From Flavobacterium pectinovorum (lineage in GTDB: Bacteria; Bacteroidota; Bacteroidia; Flavobacteriales; Flavobacteriaceae): DNA of 64,000 nucleotides. The position numbers and the translations under genes were made by a program. The DNA lies in the NCBI RefSeq assembly GCF_022802975.1, contig NZ_JAFEVZ010000008.1, positions 62,001 through 126,000 of the forward strand, written 5' to 3'. Shown one piece after another: positions 1-9,972 of this stretch (positions are counted from its first letter, which is position 1; every line of letters starts with the position of its first letter). Under the pieces are notes generated by a model. It searched no databases, was not told the origin of the DNA, and saw only the letters and a program-made list of their open reading frames with translations.

Positions 1-61
1 TATTATAGAATTTAATAGCCAAAAATAGCTATTTGCTTTTACTAAAGATAGTAAATTGTCT

Positions 62-101
62 AAAAAAAATTCCCGTTATGTTATGAAAACGTAACGAGAA
101 T
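62..101 (-). terminator. clpC terminator
   Basis: Read on the minus strand, an imperfect stem with arms around CGTTACGTT and AACATAACG is followed by a run of eight T. It lies directly after the clpC stop codon. Confidence 0.6.
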
Positions 102-128
102 ATTATTTTGTTATAAATTTAAAACAAT

Positions 129-2675
129 TTATTGATTAGTTGGCTCTTCTGCTTTGTGTATTTCTACTGAAAGTTCCTGAGAGTCATCTTTTAAATCCAT
201 TAAGATTTCATCACCTGAATGTATTTTAGAAGTGATGATTTCTTCAGCTAATAAATCTTCAACATATTTTTGGATGGCTCTTTTTAGAGGTCTTGCTCCA
301 AATTGTCTGTCAAAGCCTTTTTCTGCAATAAATGCTTTTGCTTTATCAGTAAGGCTTAAATTGTATCCAAGTTCAGAAATACGTGCATAAAGTTTTTTAA
401 GTTCGATTTCGATAATCAAATCGATATCAGCTTTTTCTAATGCATTAAATACAATTACGTCATCAATTCTGTTTAAGAATTCAGGAGCAAAGGTTTTCTT
501 CAATGCATTTTCAATAATGCTTTTTGAATTTTCATCGGCCTGAGCTACTTTCGCAGCAGTTCCAAAACCAACTCCTTGTCCGAAATCTTTCAACTGACGT
601 GCACCAACGTTAGATGTCATGATAATAATAGTGTTTTTAAAGTCGATTTTTCGTCCTAAACTATCTGTTAAATATCCATCATCTAAAACCTGAAGCATCA
701 TATTGAATACATCCGGATGCGCTTTTTCGATCTCGTCTAAAAGCACAACACAGTAAGGTTTTCTACGAACTTTTTCAGTTAACTGACCACCTTCTTCATA
801 ACCAACGTATCCCGGAGGTGCACCAACTAAACGAGAGATCGCAAATTTCTCCATGTATTCACTCATGTCAATACGAACTAAAGCATCTTCAGAATCGAAT
901 AATTCTTTTGCTAAAACTTTTGCTAATTGCGTTTTACCAACTCCAGTCTGACCTAAGAAAATGAACGATCCAATTGGTTTGTTAGGATCTTTAAGTCCGG
1001 CTCTGTTACGTTGTATAGAACGTGCAATTTTTAAAACAGCTTCGTTTTGTCCAATTACTTTATTTTGAATTAGTTCCGGTAATTTAGCTAGTTTGTTGCT
1101 TTCTGTTTGTGCGATTCTGTTTACAGGAATTCCGGTCATCATGGAAACAACATCAGCTACATTATCTTCAGTAACTTCAATTCTGTTGCTTTTAGAGTCC
1201 TCTTCCCATTGTTCCTGAGCAAGAGCTAAATCTTTTTCGATACGTTTTTCATCATCGCGAAGTTTGGCAGCTTCTTCATATTTTTGCTTTTTAACTACCA
1301 TGTTTTTATTTTCACGCACTTCTTCTAACTGACGCTCTAAATCCAAAATTTGTTTTGGAACATCAATATTGGTGATGTGTACACGAGATCCGGCTTCATC
1401 CAGAGCGTCAATAGCTTTGTCTGGTAAAAAACGCTCAGACATATATCTGTTTGTTAATTTTACACAGGCTTCAATGGCTTCCGGCGTATATATTACATTG
1501 TGGTGATCTTCGTATTTGTCTTTTACGTTGTTCAAAATAGCAATTGTTTCTTCAACAGAAGTTGGTTCTACAATAACTTTTTGAAAACGTCTTTCAAGAG
1601 CACCGTCTTTTTCAATATATTGTCTGTACTCGTCAAGAGTAGTAGCACCAATACATTGAATTTCACCTCTCGCCAAAGCGGGTTTGAACATGTTTGAAGC
1701 ATCAAGAGAACCAGTTGCTCCACCAGCTCCTACGATAGTGTGAATTTCGTCAATGAAAAGAATGATATCGTCATTTTTTTCAAGCTCGTTCATTACCGCT
1801 TTCATTCTTTCTTCAAACTGACCGCGGTATTTCGTTCCGGCTACTAAACTTGCCAAATCAAGGGTTACCACACGCTTGTGAAAAAGAATACGGGAAACTT
1901 TCTTTTGGATAATACGTAAAGCGAGTCCTTCTGCAATGGCAGATTTACCAACTCCGGGCTCTCCAATAAGAAGCGGGTTGTTCTTTTTTCTACGGCTTAG
2001 AATTTGAGAAACACGCTCAATTTCTTTTTCGCGTCCTACTACAGGATCCAGTTTTCCTTCTTCGGCCATTTCTGTTAAATCTCTCCCAAAATTATCTAAT
2101 ACAGGAGTTTTAGATTTTTTATTTGACTTATTGGCTGGATTATTAAAACTGCTTTCTTTTAAACTGTCATCTTGTCCTGAATCATCATTGTATGATTCGT
2201 TTTTTGGCAAGTTTTCTAAGAATTCTTCTTCGTTTGGAGTCATATTTAAGTATTGTTCTTTAGCTATATCATAATCTATTTTTAGTTTATTCAATAGCTT
2301 GGTTGTTGGATCGTTTTCGTTTCGTAAGATACATAAAAGCAGGTGTGCCGTACTAATCGACGAGCTTTGAAATACTTTGGCCTCAAGAAAAGTGGTCTTC
2401 AGGGCTCTTTCTGCCTGTCGGGTAAGATGAAGGTTTTTCTTTTCGGTATTTACTTCAATGCTGTGGTTGGCCGGACTCAGTATTTCTACTTTCCTGCGTA
2501 AATGATCTAAATCGACTGCCAGGTTATTAAGTATATGAATAGCTTTTCCGTTACCATCTCTTAAAATGCCCAGCATTAGATGTTCAGTGCCAATAAAGTC
2601 GTGACCCAAACGCAAGGCTTCCTCTTTACTGTAGGTAATAACATCTTTTACTCTTGGTGAAAAATTATCATCCAT
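129..2675 (-). CDS. clpC: ATP-dependent Clp protease ATP-binding subunit ClpC
   Basis: This is a cytoplasmic AAA+ unfoldase that feeds substrates to ClpP in protein quality control. The order is two Clp_N repeats (about residues 1-150), a polar Ser/Asn/Asp-rich linker (150-192), D1 with Walker A GEPGVGKS near 238-246, a middle region with a UVR-like coiled coil near 445-490 (KKQKYEEAAKLRDDEK), and D2 with Walker A GQTGVGKT near 575-582. The UVR-like middle region and short M-domain separate ClpC from ClpB. The length of 848 aa is normal. It is a single-gene unit divergent from gyrA, with its own terminator. The tail after D2 is short and charged. Confidence 0.96.
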   Translation of the reverse strand: MDDNFSPRVKDVITYSKEEALRLGHDFIGTEHLMLGILRDGNGKAIHILNNLAVDLDHLRRKVEILSPANHSIEVNTEKKNLHLTRQAERALKTTFLEAKVFQSSSISTAHLLLCILRNENDPTTKLLNKLKIDYDIAKEQYLNMTPNEEEFLENLPKNESYNDDSGQDDSLKESSFNNPANKSNKKSKTPVLDNFGRDLTEMAEEGKLDPVVGREKEIERVSQILSRRKKNNPLLIGEPGVGKSAIAEGLALRIIQKKVSRILFHKRVVTLDLASLVAGTKYRGQFEERMKAVMNELEKNDDIILFIDEIHTIVGAGGATGSLDASNMFKPALARGEIQCIGATTLDEYRQYIEKDGALERRFQKVIVEPTSVEETIAILNNVKDKYEDHHNVIYTPEAIEACVKLTNRYMSERFLPDKAIDALDEAGSRVHITNIDVPKQILDLERQLEEVRENKNMVVKKQKYEEAAKLRDDEKRIEKDLALAQEQWEEDSKSNRIEVTEDNVADVVSMMTGIPVNRIAQTESNKLAKLPELIQNKVIGQNEAVLKIARSIQRNRAGLKDPNKPIGSFIFLGQTGVGKTQLAKVLAKELFDSEDALVRIDMSEYMEKFAISRLVGAPPGYVGYEEGGQLTEKVRRKPYCVVLLDEIEKAHPDVFNMMLQVLDDGYLTDSLGRKIDFKNTIIIMTSNVGARQLKDFGQGVGFGTAAKVAQADENSKSIIENALKKTFAPEFLNRIDDVIVFNALEKADIDLIIEIELKKLYARISELGYNLSLTDKAKAFIAEKGFDRQFGARPLKRAIQKYVEDLLAEEIITSKIHSGDEILMDLKDDSQELSVEIHKAEEPTNQ

Positions 2676-2933
2676 AATATATAATTGGTATTGTAAATTT
2701 AATGAATTAGAGTTTGAAAAACAAAAATCGTACCCTTTGAGAACTCCTGTCAGCTAATAGACAAAAAAAATAACAATAACAGCGTTAAAAAACGCTTAAT
2801 TTATTAACTAAATGGCAAAAAAAAGTTGTTAATAAATCATTGAAATATCTGTAAGGAAATAGCTGAAAAAATTTCAAAAAAACGTATCTTGGCACGCTTT
2901 GAAAACTAATATAATTATTTAATATAACAATTT

Positions 2934-5582
2934 ATGTCTGAAGGAGAAAAGTTAATTCCTATTAACATTGAAGATGAAATGAAATCAGCTTACATCGACT
3001 ATTCGATGTCAGTAATCGTATCAAGAGCACTTCCAGATGTTAGAGATGGCTTGAAACCAGTGCATCGAAGAGTTCTTTACGGAATGTATGATTTAGGAGT
3101 AACATCAAGATCAGCCCACAAAAAATCGGCGAGAATTGTAGGGGAGGTTCTGGGTAAGTATCACCCGCACGGAGATACTTCTGTTTATGATGCAATGGTT
3201 CGTATGGCTCAGGAATGGAGCATGCGTTACCTTTTAGTCGATGGTCAGGGTAACTTTGGTTCTGTCGATGGAGATAGTCCGGCAGCAATGCGTTATACCG
3301 AGGCCAGAATGAAAAAGATTTCGGAAGAGATTATGGCGGATATTGAAAAAGAAACGGTTGATTTTCAATTGAACTTTGACGATACGTTATATGAACCTAA
3401 AGTAATGCCTACCAGAGTTCCTACCTTATTAGTGAACGGAGCAACAGGTATTGCGGTTGGTATGGCAACCAATATGCCACCACATAATTTAACTGAAGTT
3501 ATCAATGGTACTTTAGCATACCTTGATAATAATGATATTGAAGTAGATGAATTAATGACACATATTAAAGCTCCGGATTTTCCAACAGGAGGTATAATAT
3601 ATGGTTATGAAGGTGTTCGTGAAGCATTTAAAACAGGTAGAGGCCGTATTGTGATGCGTGCTAAAGTTGGTTTTGAAGAAGTTGACGGAAGAGAATCGAT
3701 TATTGTTACTGAAATTCCGTATCAGGTTAATAAAGCTGATATGATTAAACGTACTGCTGATCTCGTTAATGAAAAGAAAATCGAAGGTATTGCTAATATT
3801 CGTGACGAATCAGACAGAAACGGTATGCGTATCGTTTATATCTTAAAGCGTGATGCTACGCCAAACGTAGTTTTAAATACCTTATATAAGTTTACACAAC
3901 TGCAGTCTTCTTTCAGTGTAAACAACATTGCACTAGTAAAAGGACGTCCTCAAATGCTGAATCTGAAAGACATGATTCACTATTTTATTGAGCACCGTCA
4001 TGATGTTGTAGTTAGAAGAACTCAGTTTGAATTGCGTAAAGCAGAAGAGAGAGCACATATTTTAGAGGGATTAATTATTGCTTCTGATAATATTGATGAA
4101 GTAATTGCAATAATAAGAGGTTCTAAGAACACAGAAGAAGCACGTGAAAAATTGATTGAGAGATTTAATTTATCTGATATTCAGGCCCGTGCTATTGTTG
4201 AGATGCGTTTGCGTCAGTTAACAGGTCTGGAACAAGATAAGTTAAGAGCTGAATTTGAAGAATTAATGAAGTTAATTGAGCATTTAAAAGCTTTATTAGC
4301 TGATGTAAATTTGAGAACTAACTTAATTAAGGAAGAGCTTGAAGAAATTCGTGAGAAATATGGAGATGACCGTCGTTCTCAAATTGAATATTCCGGTGGA
4401 GATGTAAGTATCGAGGATTTAATTGCTGATGAAAATGTAGTAATTACCATTTCACATGCAGGTTATATCAAACGTACAAACTTAACCGAATACAAAACTC
4501 AAAACAGAGGAGGAGTTGGGCAAAAAAGTGCAGGTACAAGAGATCAGGATTTCCTTGAACACATGTTTGTTGCTACCAATCACCAATATATGATGTTCTT
4601 TACGCAAAAAGGAAAATGTTTCTGGATGCGTGTTTATGAAATTCCGGAAGGAAGTAAAACAGCAAAAGGAAGAGCAATCCAGAACTTAGTGAACATTGAA
4701 AGCGATGATAAAGTAAAAGCTTTCATTTGCACGCAAGATCTAAAAGACAAAGATTATATCAACAGCCACAATCTTGTAATGGTTACTAAACAAGGACAGG
4801 TAAAGAAAACATCTTTAGAGAAATATTCTAAACCTAGGGTAAATGGTGTTGCAGCTATTACAATCAAAGAAGGTGATGAGTTGATGGGCGCACAGTTAAC
4901 CAATGGTGAAAGCCAAATTATTTTAGCAGTAAAATCAGGTAAACTGGTTCGTTTTGAAGAAACAAAAACCCGTCCAATGGGAAGAACAGCATCAGGAGTT
5001 CGCGGGATTACTTTAAAAGATGATACCGATGAAGTTATTGGTATGGTTACTGTTGATAAAAATGATATCAATGATTCGCAAATTTTAGTTGTTACTGAAA
5101 ACGGTTACGGAAAACGTACCAAATTGGTTGATGATGATGGTGAAGATGTTTACAGAATCACGAATCGTGGAGGTAAAGGTGTTAAGACACTTAATATTAC
5201 TGAAAAAACTGGAAAATTAATTTCAATTAACGCCGTAACTGATTCTGATGATTTGATGATTATAAACAAATCTGGATTGACAATCAGAATGGCTATTGAG
5301 GATTTACGTGTAATGGGACGTGCAACTCAAGGTGTTAGATTGATAAATTTAAAAGGAAAAGATTCTATTGCAGCAGTTACAAAAGTAATGAAGGACGATG
5401 TAGGGGAAGTTGTAGTTGATGAAGAAGGCAATGTTATTGAATCAGTTATTGAAAGAGTTAAACCGGATTTAGAAGTTCTTGAAGACGATGGTGTTGTGGA
5501 AGATGATGAGGACGATGATGCTGAGGAAGAAGTTGAAGACGAAGAAGGAGACGATTCTGAAGAAGAAGAATCTGAAGAATAG
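2934..5582 (+). CDS. gyrA: DNA gyrase subunit A
   Basis: This is the breakage-reunion subunit of the A2B2 topoisomerase that introduces negative supercoils. The catalytic tyrosine is Tyr121 in AAMRYTE. The quinolone region reads [13 protein letters not shown] with Thr82 and Asp86, which are the residues I recall as wild type in Flavobacterium. The C-terminal beta-pinwheel carries a variant GyrA box, QNRGGVG, where the E. coli type is QRRGGKG; the variant appears usual for Bacteroidetes. The last 35 or so residues are almost all Asp and Glu. The length is 882 aa. gyrB is not in the window. The gene is followed 46 bp later by a TPR protein gene that may be cotranscribed. Confidence 0.97.
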   Translation: MSEGEKLIPINIEDEMKSAYIDYSMSVIVSRALPDVRDGLKPVHRRVLYGMYDLGVTSRSAHKKSARIVGEVLGKYHPHGDTSVYDAMVRMAQEWSMRYLLVDGQGNFGSVDGDSPAAMRYTEARMKKISEEIMADIEKETVDFQLNFDDTLYEPKVMPTRVPTLLVNGATGIAVGMATNMPPHNLTEVINGTLAYLDNNDIEVDELMTHIKAPDFPTGGIIYGYEGVREAFKTGRGRIVMRAKVGFEEVDGRESIIVTEIPYQVNKADMIKRTADLVNEKKIEGIANIRDESDRNGMRIVYILKRDATPNVVLNTLYKFTQLQSSFSVNNIALVKGRPQMLNLKDMIHYFIEHRHDVVVRRTQFELRKAEERAHILEGLIIASDNIDEVIAIIRGSKNTEEAREKLIERFNLSDIQARAIVEMRLRQLTGLEQDKLRAEFEELMKLIEHLKALLADVNLRTNLIKEELEEIREKYGDDRRSQIEYSGGDVSIEDLIADENVVITISHAGYIKRTNLTEYKTQNRGGVGQKSAGTRDQDFLEHMFVATNHQYMMFFTQKGKCFWMRVYEIPEGSKTAKGRAIQNLVNIESDDKVKAFICTQDLKDKDYINSHNLVMVTKQGQVKKTSLEKYSKPRVNGVAAITIKEGDELMGAQLTNGESQIILAVKSGKLVRFEETKTRPMGRTASGVRGITLKDDTDEVIGMVTVDKNDINDSQILVVTENGYGKRTKLVDDDGEDVYRITNRGGKGVKTLNITEKTGKLISINAVTDSDDLMIINKSGLTIRMAIEDLRVMGRATQGVRLINLKGKDSIAAVTKVMKDDVGEVVVDEEGNVIESVIERVKPDLEVLEDDGVVEDDEDDDAEEEVEDEEGDDSEEEESEE

Positions 5583-5628
5583 ATAAGTTAACCACGCAAA
5601 TTAAAATTAAATATACAAATTGAATATT

Positions 5629-6897
5629 ATGAAAAGTAAATATGTAATACTTGCATCAGCATTATTGATTTCAGTAGCTACTTTTGCTCAAAAAGATCAG
5701 ATAAAAAATGCTGAAAAAGCGTTAAAAGGAGGTGATGCTCAGGGAGCAATCGCACAATTAAAGGATGCAGAAAATCTTATTGTAAATGCAAAAGATACTG
5801 AACAGGCACAATATTACTTTGTAAAAGGAAATGCTTACTTAGATTTGGCAAATAAAAAAGTAGAGGAGGGAACAAATTTATCTCTTGCTGCTGAAAGTTA
5901 TCAAAAATTAATTGAAATTGAAAAAGCATCCGGAAAGTTAAAGTTTTCAACACAGGCTGCAGCTTCAATTACTCAAATAAAAGGATTGTTGATTAATTCA
6001 GCTATTGCTGATACTCAGTCAAATAAAGCTGCAGTGGGTGCGAAAAAATTGTATGATGCCTATTTATTAGATAAAAAAGACACTATCAATTTATATTATG
6101 CAGCTTCAACGTATGTAAATGCACAGGATTATGATGCAGCGTTATCATTGTATGAGGAATTAAAAAAACTAAATTATTCAGGAAAAGGAACCAGTTACAT
6201 AGCTGTCAATAAAGCTTCTGGTAGCGAAGATGGTTTTAATAATGCAAAAGACAGAGATTTGGCTGTGAAATTAGGAACCCATGAGAATCCTAAAACAGAA
6301 GCGATTCCTTCTAAAAGAGGTGAAGTTTATAAAAATTATGCTTTGATCTTGCTTCAAAAAGGAAGAACTGAAGATGCTAAAAAAGCTATAGCTGATGCAA
6401 GAAAAGCTAATCCCGAAGATTCATCATTAATTCTTTCAGAAGCTAATTTATATTTAGAAACTAAAGATTATGATACCTATAAAAAGTTAGTTGGGGAAGC
6501 TTTGCAAAAAGACCCAAATAATAAAGAATTAATTTTTAACCTTGGTGTACTTAGTGCAAATGCTAATAATGCTGCAGATGCAGAGAAATATTATTTAAAA
6601 GTTATCGAAATAGATCCTAATTATGCAAATGCTTATCTGAATCTTGCTGCATTAAAATTAGAGGCAGAAAAACCAATTATTGATGAAATGAATAAATTGG
6701 GTACATCTGATAAAGATATGAAGCGTTATGATGTTTTAAAGAAACAAAGAGAAAATGTTTTTAAAAGCGTAATTCCTTATCTTAAAAAAGCAAATGAATT
6801 AGATCCTAAAAACCAAGATGTTGCTAAAACATTATTAGGGGTTTATAAAGCACTTGAAATGACTGCAGAAGCAAAAGCATTAAAAGCTACAATGTAA
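5629..6897 (+). CDS. Secreted tetratricopeptide repeat protein
   Basis: The protein has about 422 aa and an N-terminal signal peptide (MKSKYVILASALLISVATFA followed by Q). TPR-like helix pairs run through the rest, for example NYALILLQKGRTEDAKKAI and NLGVLSANANNAADAEKYY. The upstream in-frame TTG would add only three residues before the signal peptide, so the ATG at 5629 is taken as the start. It probably acts as a periplasmic scaffold, but the partner is unknown. It lies 46 bp after gyrA on the same strand and ends at a strong terminator, so the two may form one transcript. A gyrA-TPR order is, from memory, common in flavobacteria. Confidence 0.85.
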   Translation: MKSKYVILASALLISVATFAQKDQIKNAEKALKGGDAQGAIAQLKDAENLIVNAKDTEQAQYYFVKGNAYLDLANKKVEEGTNLSLAAESYQKLIEIEKASGKLKFSTQAAASITQIKGLLINSAIADTQSNKAAVGAKKLYDAYLLDKKDTINLYYAASTYVNAQDYDAALSLYEELKKLNYSGKGTSYIAVNKASGSEDGFNNAKDRDLAVKLGTHENPKTEAIPSKRGEVYKNYALILLQKGRTEDAKKAIADARKANPEDSSLILSEANLYLETKDYDTYKKLVGEALQKDPNNKELIFNLGVLSANANNAADAEKYYLKVIEIDPNYANAYLNLAALKLEAEKPIIDEMNKLGTSDKDMKRYDVLKKQRENVFKSVIPYLKKANELDPKNQDVAKTLLGVYKALEMTAEAKALKATM

Positions 6898-6914
6898 TCT
6901 GAAAAATAGTTTAT

Positions 6915-6950
6915 AAAAACCGTCTAAAAATTATTTTAGACGGTTTTTTT
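6915..6950 (+). terminator. Terminator after TPR gene
   Basis: The stem AACCGTCTAAAA / TTTTAGACGGTT with a short loop is followed by a T run, 20 nt after the stop codon. Confidence 0.85.
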
Positions 6951-7370
6951 TATGGTTAACTAAATTGTACTGTGATTAAAAGTTATTAAAAGGATCTTGA
7001 AGACTATGTTTTTTTACAATAGTTAAAAGAAAACATATAGCTAACCCGTAGTGTAATTCGTTTTGATGATAATTTTTCGCCAGTTCAAGTGAACCCGATT
7101 TTTCATCGGGATTATATAGAGAACAGAAAAATTAGTATTAAAACGGTTCTCGATACATTTTTTGTTTCCGTTTCTCTATACAAAAAACACTACCTATGAC
7201 GTTTTTGTTTAACTAGGGTTTCGACTCCGCTCAGCCTGACAAAACAAACGTCATCTTATATTGTTTTTTTTGTAAAAAAAATTAAAGCTCGAAATGACGT
7301 TTTTAATAATTACACCCAGTTTATATGCTATATAAATTGTTATTGGTTTGGAACAACATAGAGGAGTTCA
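6951..7370. repeat. Intergenic region with dispersed repeat copy
   Basis: No gene is seen here. A small hairpin CCCGAT/ATCGGG lies near 7093-7110. At 7196-7254 inverted arms (ATGACGTTTTTGTTT and AAACAAACGTCAT) enclose a core TCGACTCCGCTCAGCCTGAC. The same core, in either orientation, recurs near 20304 and 28546, so it is a dispersed repeat and not a local regulatory site. Confidence 0.6.
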
Positions 7371-7412
7371 AAAAAAGAGAGGCTTGTTATTATAAACAGC
7401 CTCTCTTTTTAT
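7371..7412. terminator. Bidirectional-type terminator
   Basis: An inverted repeat AGAGAGGCT...AGCCTCTCT is flanked by A runs on one side and T runs on the other. It lies 27 nt beyond the stop of the minus-strand LVIVD lipoprotein gene and should end that transcript. Confidence 0.75.
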
Positions 7413-7438
7413 TTTGGAATTGCAATGTAAACGCTAAA

Positions 7439-9058
7439 TTATTTCAATTTATTTTCAGTATCTGTGTAAGTGCCTGTAATGGTTACACCACTATTTTTAG
7501 TTACTTTTCCGTAAATTGTTATTGAAGAATTATTTCCAATAAAATTAATTTTTGCTCCACTGTTAAGTCTTAAATCTCCCCAGATTACAACAGACCCTTC
7601 AACTTGTAATACAGCATTGCTGTTAATAATAAGTTCTGTAGGGTTTGACTGTTGGTATTTGCCTTGAGCCAGGCTTCCTCTCATGTTAAAAGTACCTCCA
7701 CTGTTAAGGATTAAACCATTTTGAATGGATATTGAACCACAATGTGTTAATACACCTCCTGAGTTTACTATAACAGAATTAATAGCAGTAGATCCGGCAT
7801 ATGATTTTTTCTCATTTGAATTTAAAATCAAATCTTTGCCCTGATTGTAGGTTCCGTATTCAGAACAGCTTGCAAACGTGGTGTTTGGTTTTTCCATTTT
7901 GATGATTTTTAAACCACCTGTTCCACTTGCTACATAAATATAATTACCACTGGATTTAACATAGTTTGATGATCCTGAAATTCCCAAGGTACCTAATAAA
8001 CTAAGTTGACTTCCGGTTTGATAAACATTAAGTCCTGCTGCACCATTTGCAACGAAAGCATACCCCTCATTTACAGAAACGGCATTTGTAACATTGTCTT
8101 CTCCTGCTGTAGTTATGTTTATGGTTTGCAATTTTGAGCCACTATTGATATCGTAAACGCCCAGACCATTATATCCTTCTGAGACTAAAAGTTTTGTTCC
8201 GTCAACTTCCATTGTTCTTTTAGCACCGCTTACATCTGTAGTTGTACTAAAGTTTTTTTGCAGAGCCAGATTTGACTGATTGTAAACATTTACTCCTTTG
8301 GTTCCGCTTAAGGTTATAACTTTATCACTGCTTAATGCTACAGAGCGTAAATCAGCTACAGCTACTTTTGCTGTAATTACTCTAGTTGAGCTATTTAATT
8401 TAAATAAGCTTCCGGTGTCACCTGTTACAGCGAAATAGGATGAAGCATTTGCGGCAACATCTGTCGTTACTCTGCTTTCTAAATAGTTAATTTTAATTTT
8501 ATCAGTAAGTAAACCAGAACTCAGTTCCATGTTGATTACTATAGAAGGATTTACTAACAATGGATCAGTATCTATATCTTTTGCTGCTCCAATGATTAAA
8601 TTTCCATTAGAATAGGTAAGTGATGTAATATCAGTATTGGCAATTAAAGCCGAGGTTACTAATTTTGGTTTATATGGATCCGAAACATCTATAACATCAA
8701 TTGCACCTGAATAAACATCTCCTCTCATAACATAAGAAACATAAGCGTAATTTCCGTTTACAGTAACGTGACTTGCTTGTAATGTTCTTCCGTTTTTATC
8801 TACCGGTGGATTTATTTCTGCAATCTGTACCAAAGGAAGTGTTGCAGCAGTATTTGTGCTTGATATTTTTCCAGTAGTAGTATTGTTTTCAATTGAAATT
8901 ACTCCGGAATTGGTATAATCAAGTCTTGTGTTCAAAGAGGTTTGATCTGAATTAATTGAGATACTGTTGATTGATTGATTGTTATTATCATCGTTATTGT
9001 CACATCCTATTAAAAGTGACATAGCCAAAAATGAAAATAAATAAACATTCTTTCTCAT
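7439..9058 (-). CDS. LVIVD-repeat-like surface lipoprotein
   Basis: The protein has 539 aa from the ATG at 9058, giving MRKNVYLFSFLAMSLLIGC with a lipobox Cys, then an Asn/Asp-rich tether. The body has repeated blades such as VIDVSDPYKPKLVTSA and LSLLGTLGISGSSNYVK, resembling LVIVD beta-propeller repeats. The last 130 residues are different: short repeats rich in NSGG (for example SIQNGLILNSGGTFNMRGS) that look like a right-handed beta helix. The longer ORF adds 11 residues before the signal peptide and is not used. It is probably outer-membrane anchored and surface exposed; the ligand is unknown. It is monocistronic between two terminators. Confidence 0.75.
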   Translation of the reverse strand: MRKNVYLFSFLAMSLLIGCDNNDDNNNQSINSISINSDQTSLNTRLDYTNSGVISIENNTTTGKISSTNTAATLPLVQIAEINPPVDKNGRTLQASHVTVNGNYAYVSYVMRGDVYSGAIDVIDVSDPYKPKLVTSALIANTDITSLTYSNGNLIIGAAKDIDTDPLLVNPSIVINMELSSGLLTDKIKINYLESRVTTDVAANASSYFAVTGDTGSLFKLNSSTRVITAKVAVADLRSVALSSDKVITLSGTKGVNVYNQSNLALQKNFSTTTDVSGAKRTMEVDGTKLLVSEGYNGLGVYDINSGSKLQTINITTAGEDNVTNAVSVNEGYAFVANGAAGLNVYQTGSQLSLLGTLGISGSSNYVKSSGNYIYVASGTGGLKIIKMEKPNTTFASCSEYGTYNQGKDLILNSNEKKSYAGSTAINSVIVNSGGVLTHCGSISIQNGLILNSGGTFNMRGSLAQGKYQQSNPTELIINSNAVLQVEGSVVIWGDLRLNSGAKINFIGNNSSITIYGKVTKNSGVTITGTYTDTENKLK

Positions 9059-9212
9059 AAATTTATTGTTAGTTTTTAAAATTTGGTGCAAAAATAAGTT
9101 ATATTATAATATTAAAATGGGTAATAATGTTAAATTTTGCCTGTTAAACTAATTGTTTTACAGGAGTTTATGTTTGTTTGTAGTTTAACGGTTTTTTCTA
9201 ACATTTTATCGT

Positions 9213-9251
9213 AAAAAAAAGAGAGTACCAAATTTTGATACTCTCTTTTAG
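9213..9251 (-). terminator. Terminator of the His/Tyr-rich protein gene
   Basis: Arms AAAGAGAGTA and TACTCTCTTT close a hairpin. On the minus strand it ends in a run of T, just after the gene at 9275-9781. Confidence 0.75.
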
Positions 9252-9274
9252 TCGAAATTTATAATACTATTTTA

Positions 9275-9781
9275 TTATCTTCTATGATCATGGTCATCGT
9301 ATCTGTCATGTCTATTATGCTTATTATGTTTGTCATGTTTATCATAATGTTTGTAATTTTTATGATTATCATGTCGTCTGTCATTATAGCTATAAGATGG
9401 TCTCGGTTTGTATGGTCTCTGAGGTGCACCATGATATCCTTTATAGTATTTTGTTCTGTGTCTGTCATAATACACGTATGGAGTTCTTCCGTGATAATCA
9501 TTCAATACTACTTTGTAACCTGAATATAAATCATAGTTTCTGTATTGTCTTGGTAAGCGGCTTGATCTTACCCAGGTTCCTCCACCGAAATAAATAAATT
9601 GAGAGGTTCTTACATCATAATAAGATTGAATATCGGGTAAATAATAATATTCCATGTTAGTATATCCTACAGGTCCCCATACTGGAGGTGTTCCTATATT
9701 TACATTTACTGATACCTGTGCTTGCGTGGCATTTGCAACAATTAGAAATAATCCAACGATTGCTATTTTGATTGTTTTCAT
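9275..9781 (-). CDS. Secreted His/Tyr/Arg-rich protein of unknown function
   Basis: The 168 aa protein starts with a clear signal peptide (MKTIKIAIVGLFLIVANATQA, cut before QVSVNVNIG). The middle is Tyr- and Arg-rich with aromatic repeats. The last 45 residues are low complexity and dominated by His, Asp, Lys and Asn (for example YDKHDKHNKHNRHDRY). The tail looks able to bind divalent metal, but that is inference. Similar small exported proteins are, from memory, common in flavobacteria and remain uncharacterised. Other frames here are also open because of the repetitive codons; only this frame has a signal peptide. Confidence 0.75.
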   Translation of the reverse strand: MKTIKIAIVGLFLIVANATQAQVSVNVNIGTPPVWGPVGYTNMEYYYLPDIQSYYDVRTSQFIYFGGGTWVRSSRLPRQYRNYDLYSGYKVVLNDYHGRTPYVYYDRHRTKYYKGYHGAPQRPYKPRPSYSYNDRRHDNHKNYKHYDKHDKHNKHNRHDRYDDHDHRR

Positions 9782-9972
9782 CTTTAATATTTTTTAAATG
9801 TTAATCTGTATGAGGATATCCATATATTGTGCCAAAATAATTTCTTTAAAAGTATTTGGTCTATAAAAAAGGATTTTATAAAAGGAATTTTTTTTATAGA
9901 TTTCTGATTATTAGCTTTTTATTAGAATATTTGTATAAAATAAATTTGTTGTTAAAATAGAAAAAAGAAAGA

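Noticed and set aside
2934..5582. Quinolone-resistance change in GyrA at Thr82
   Set aside because: Thr82 and Asp86 are, to my knowledge, the normal residues in Flavobacterium.
9259..9523. Several overlapping frames of 66-80 aa on both strands with Met/Ile/His-rich translations
   Set aside because: They come from repetitive codons of the His/Asp-rich tail; only the 9275-9781 frame has a signal peptide and a terminator.
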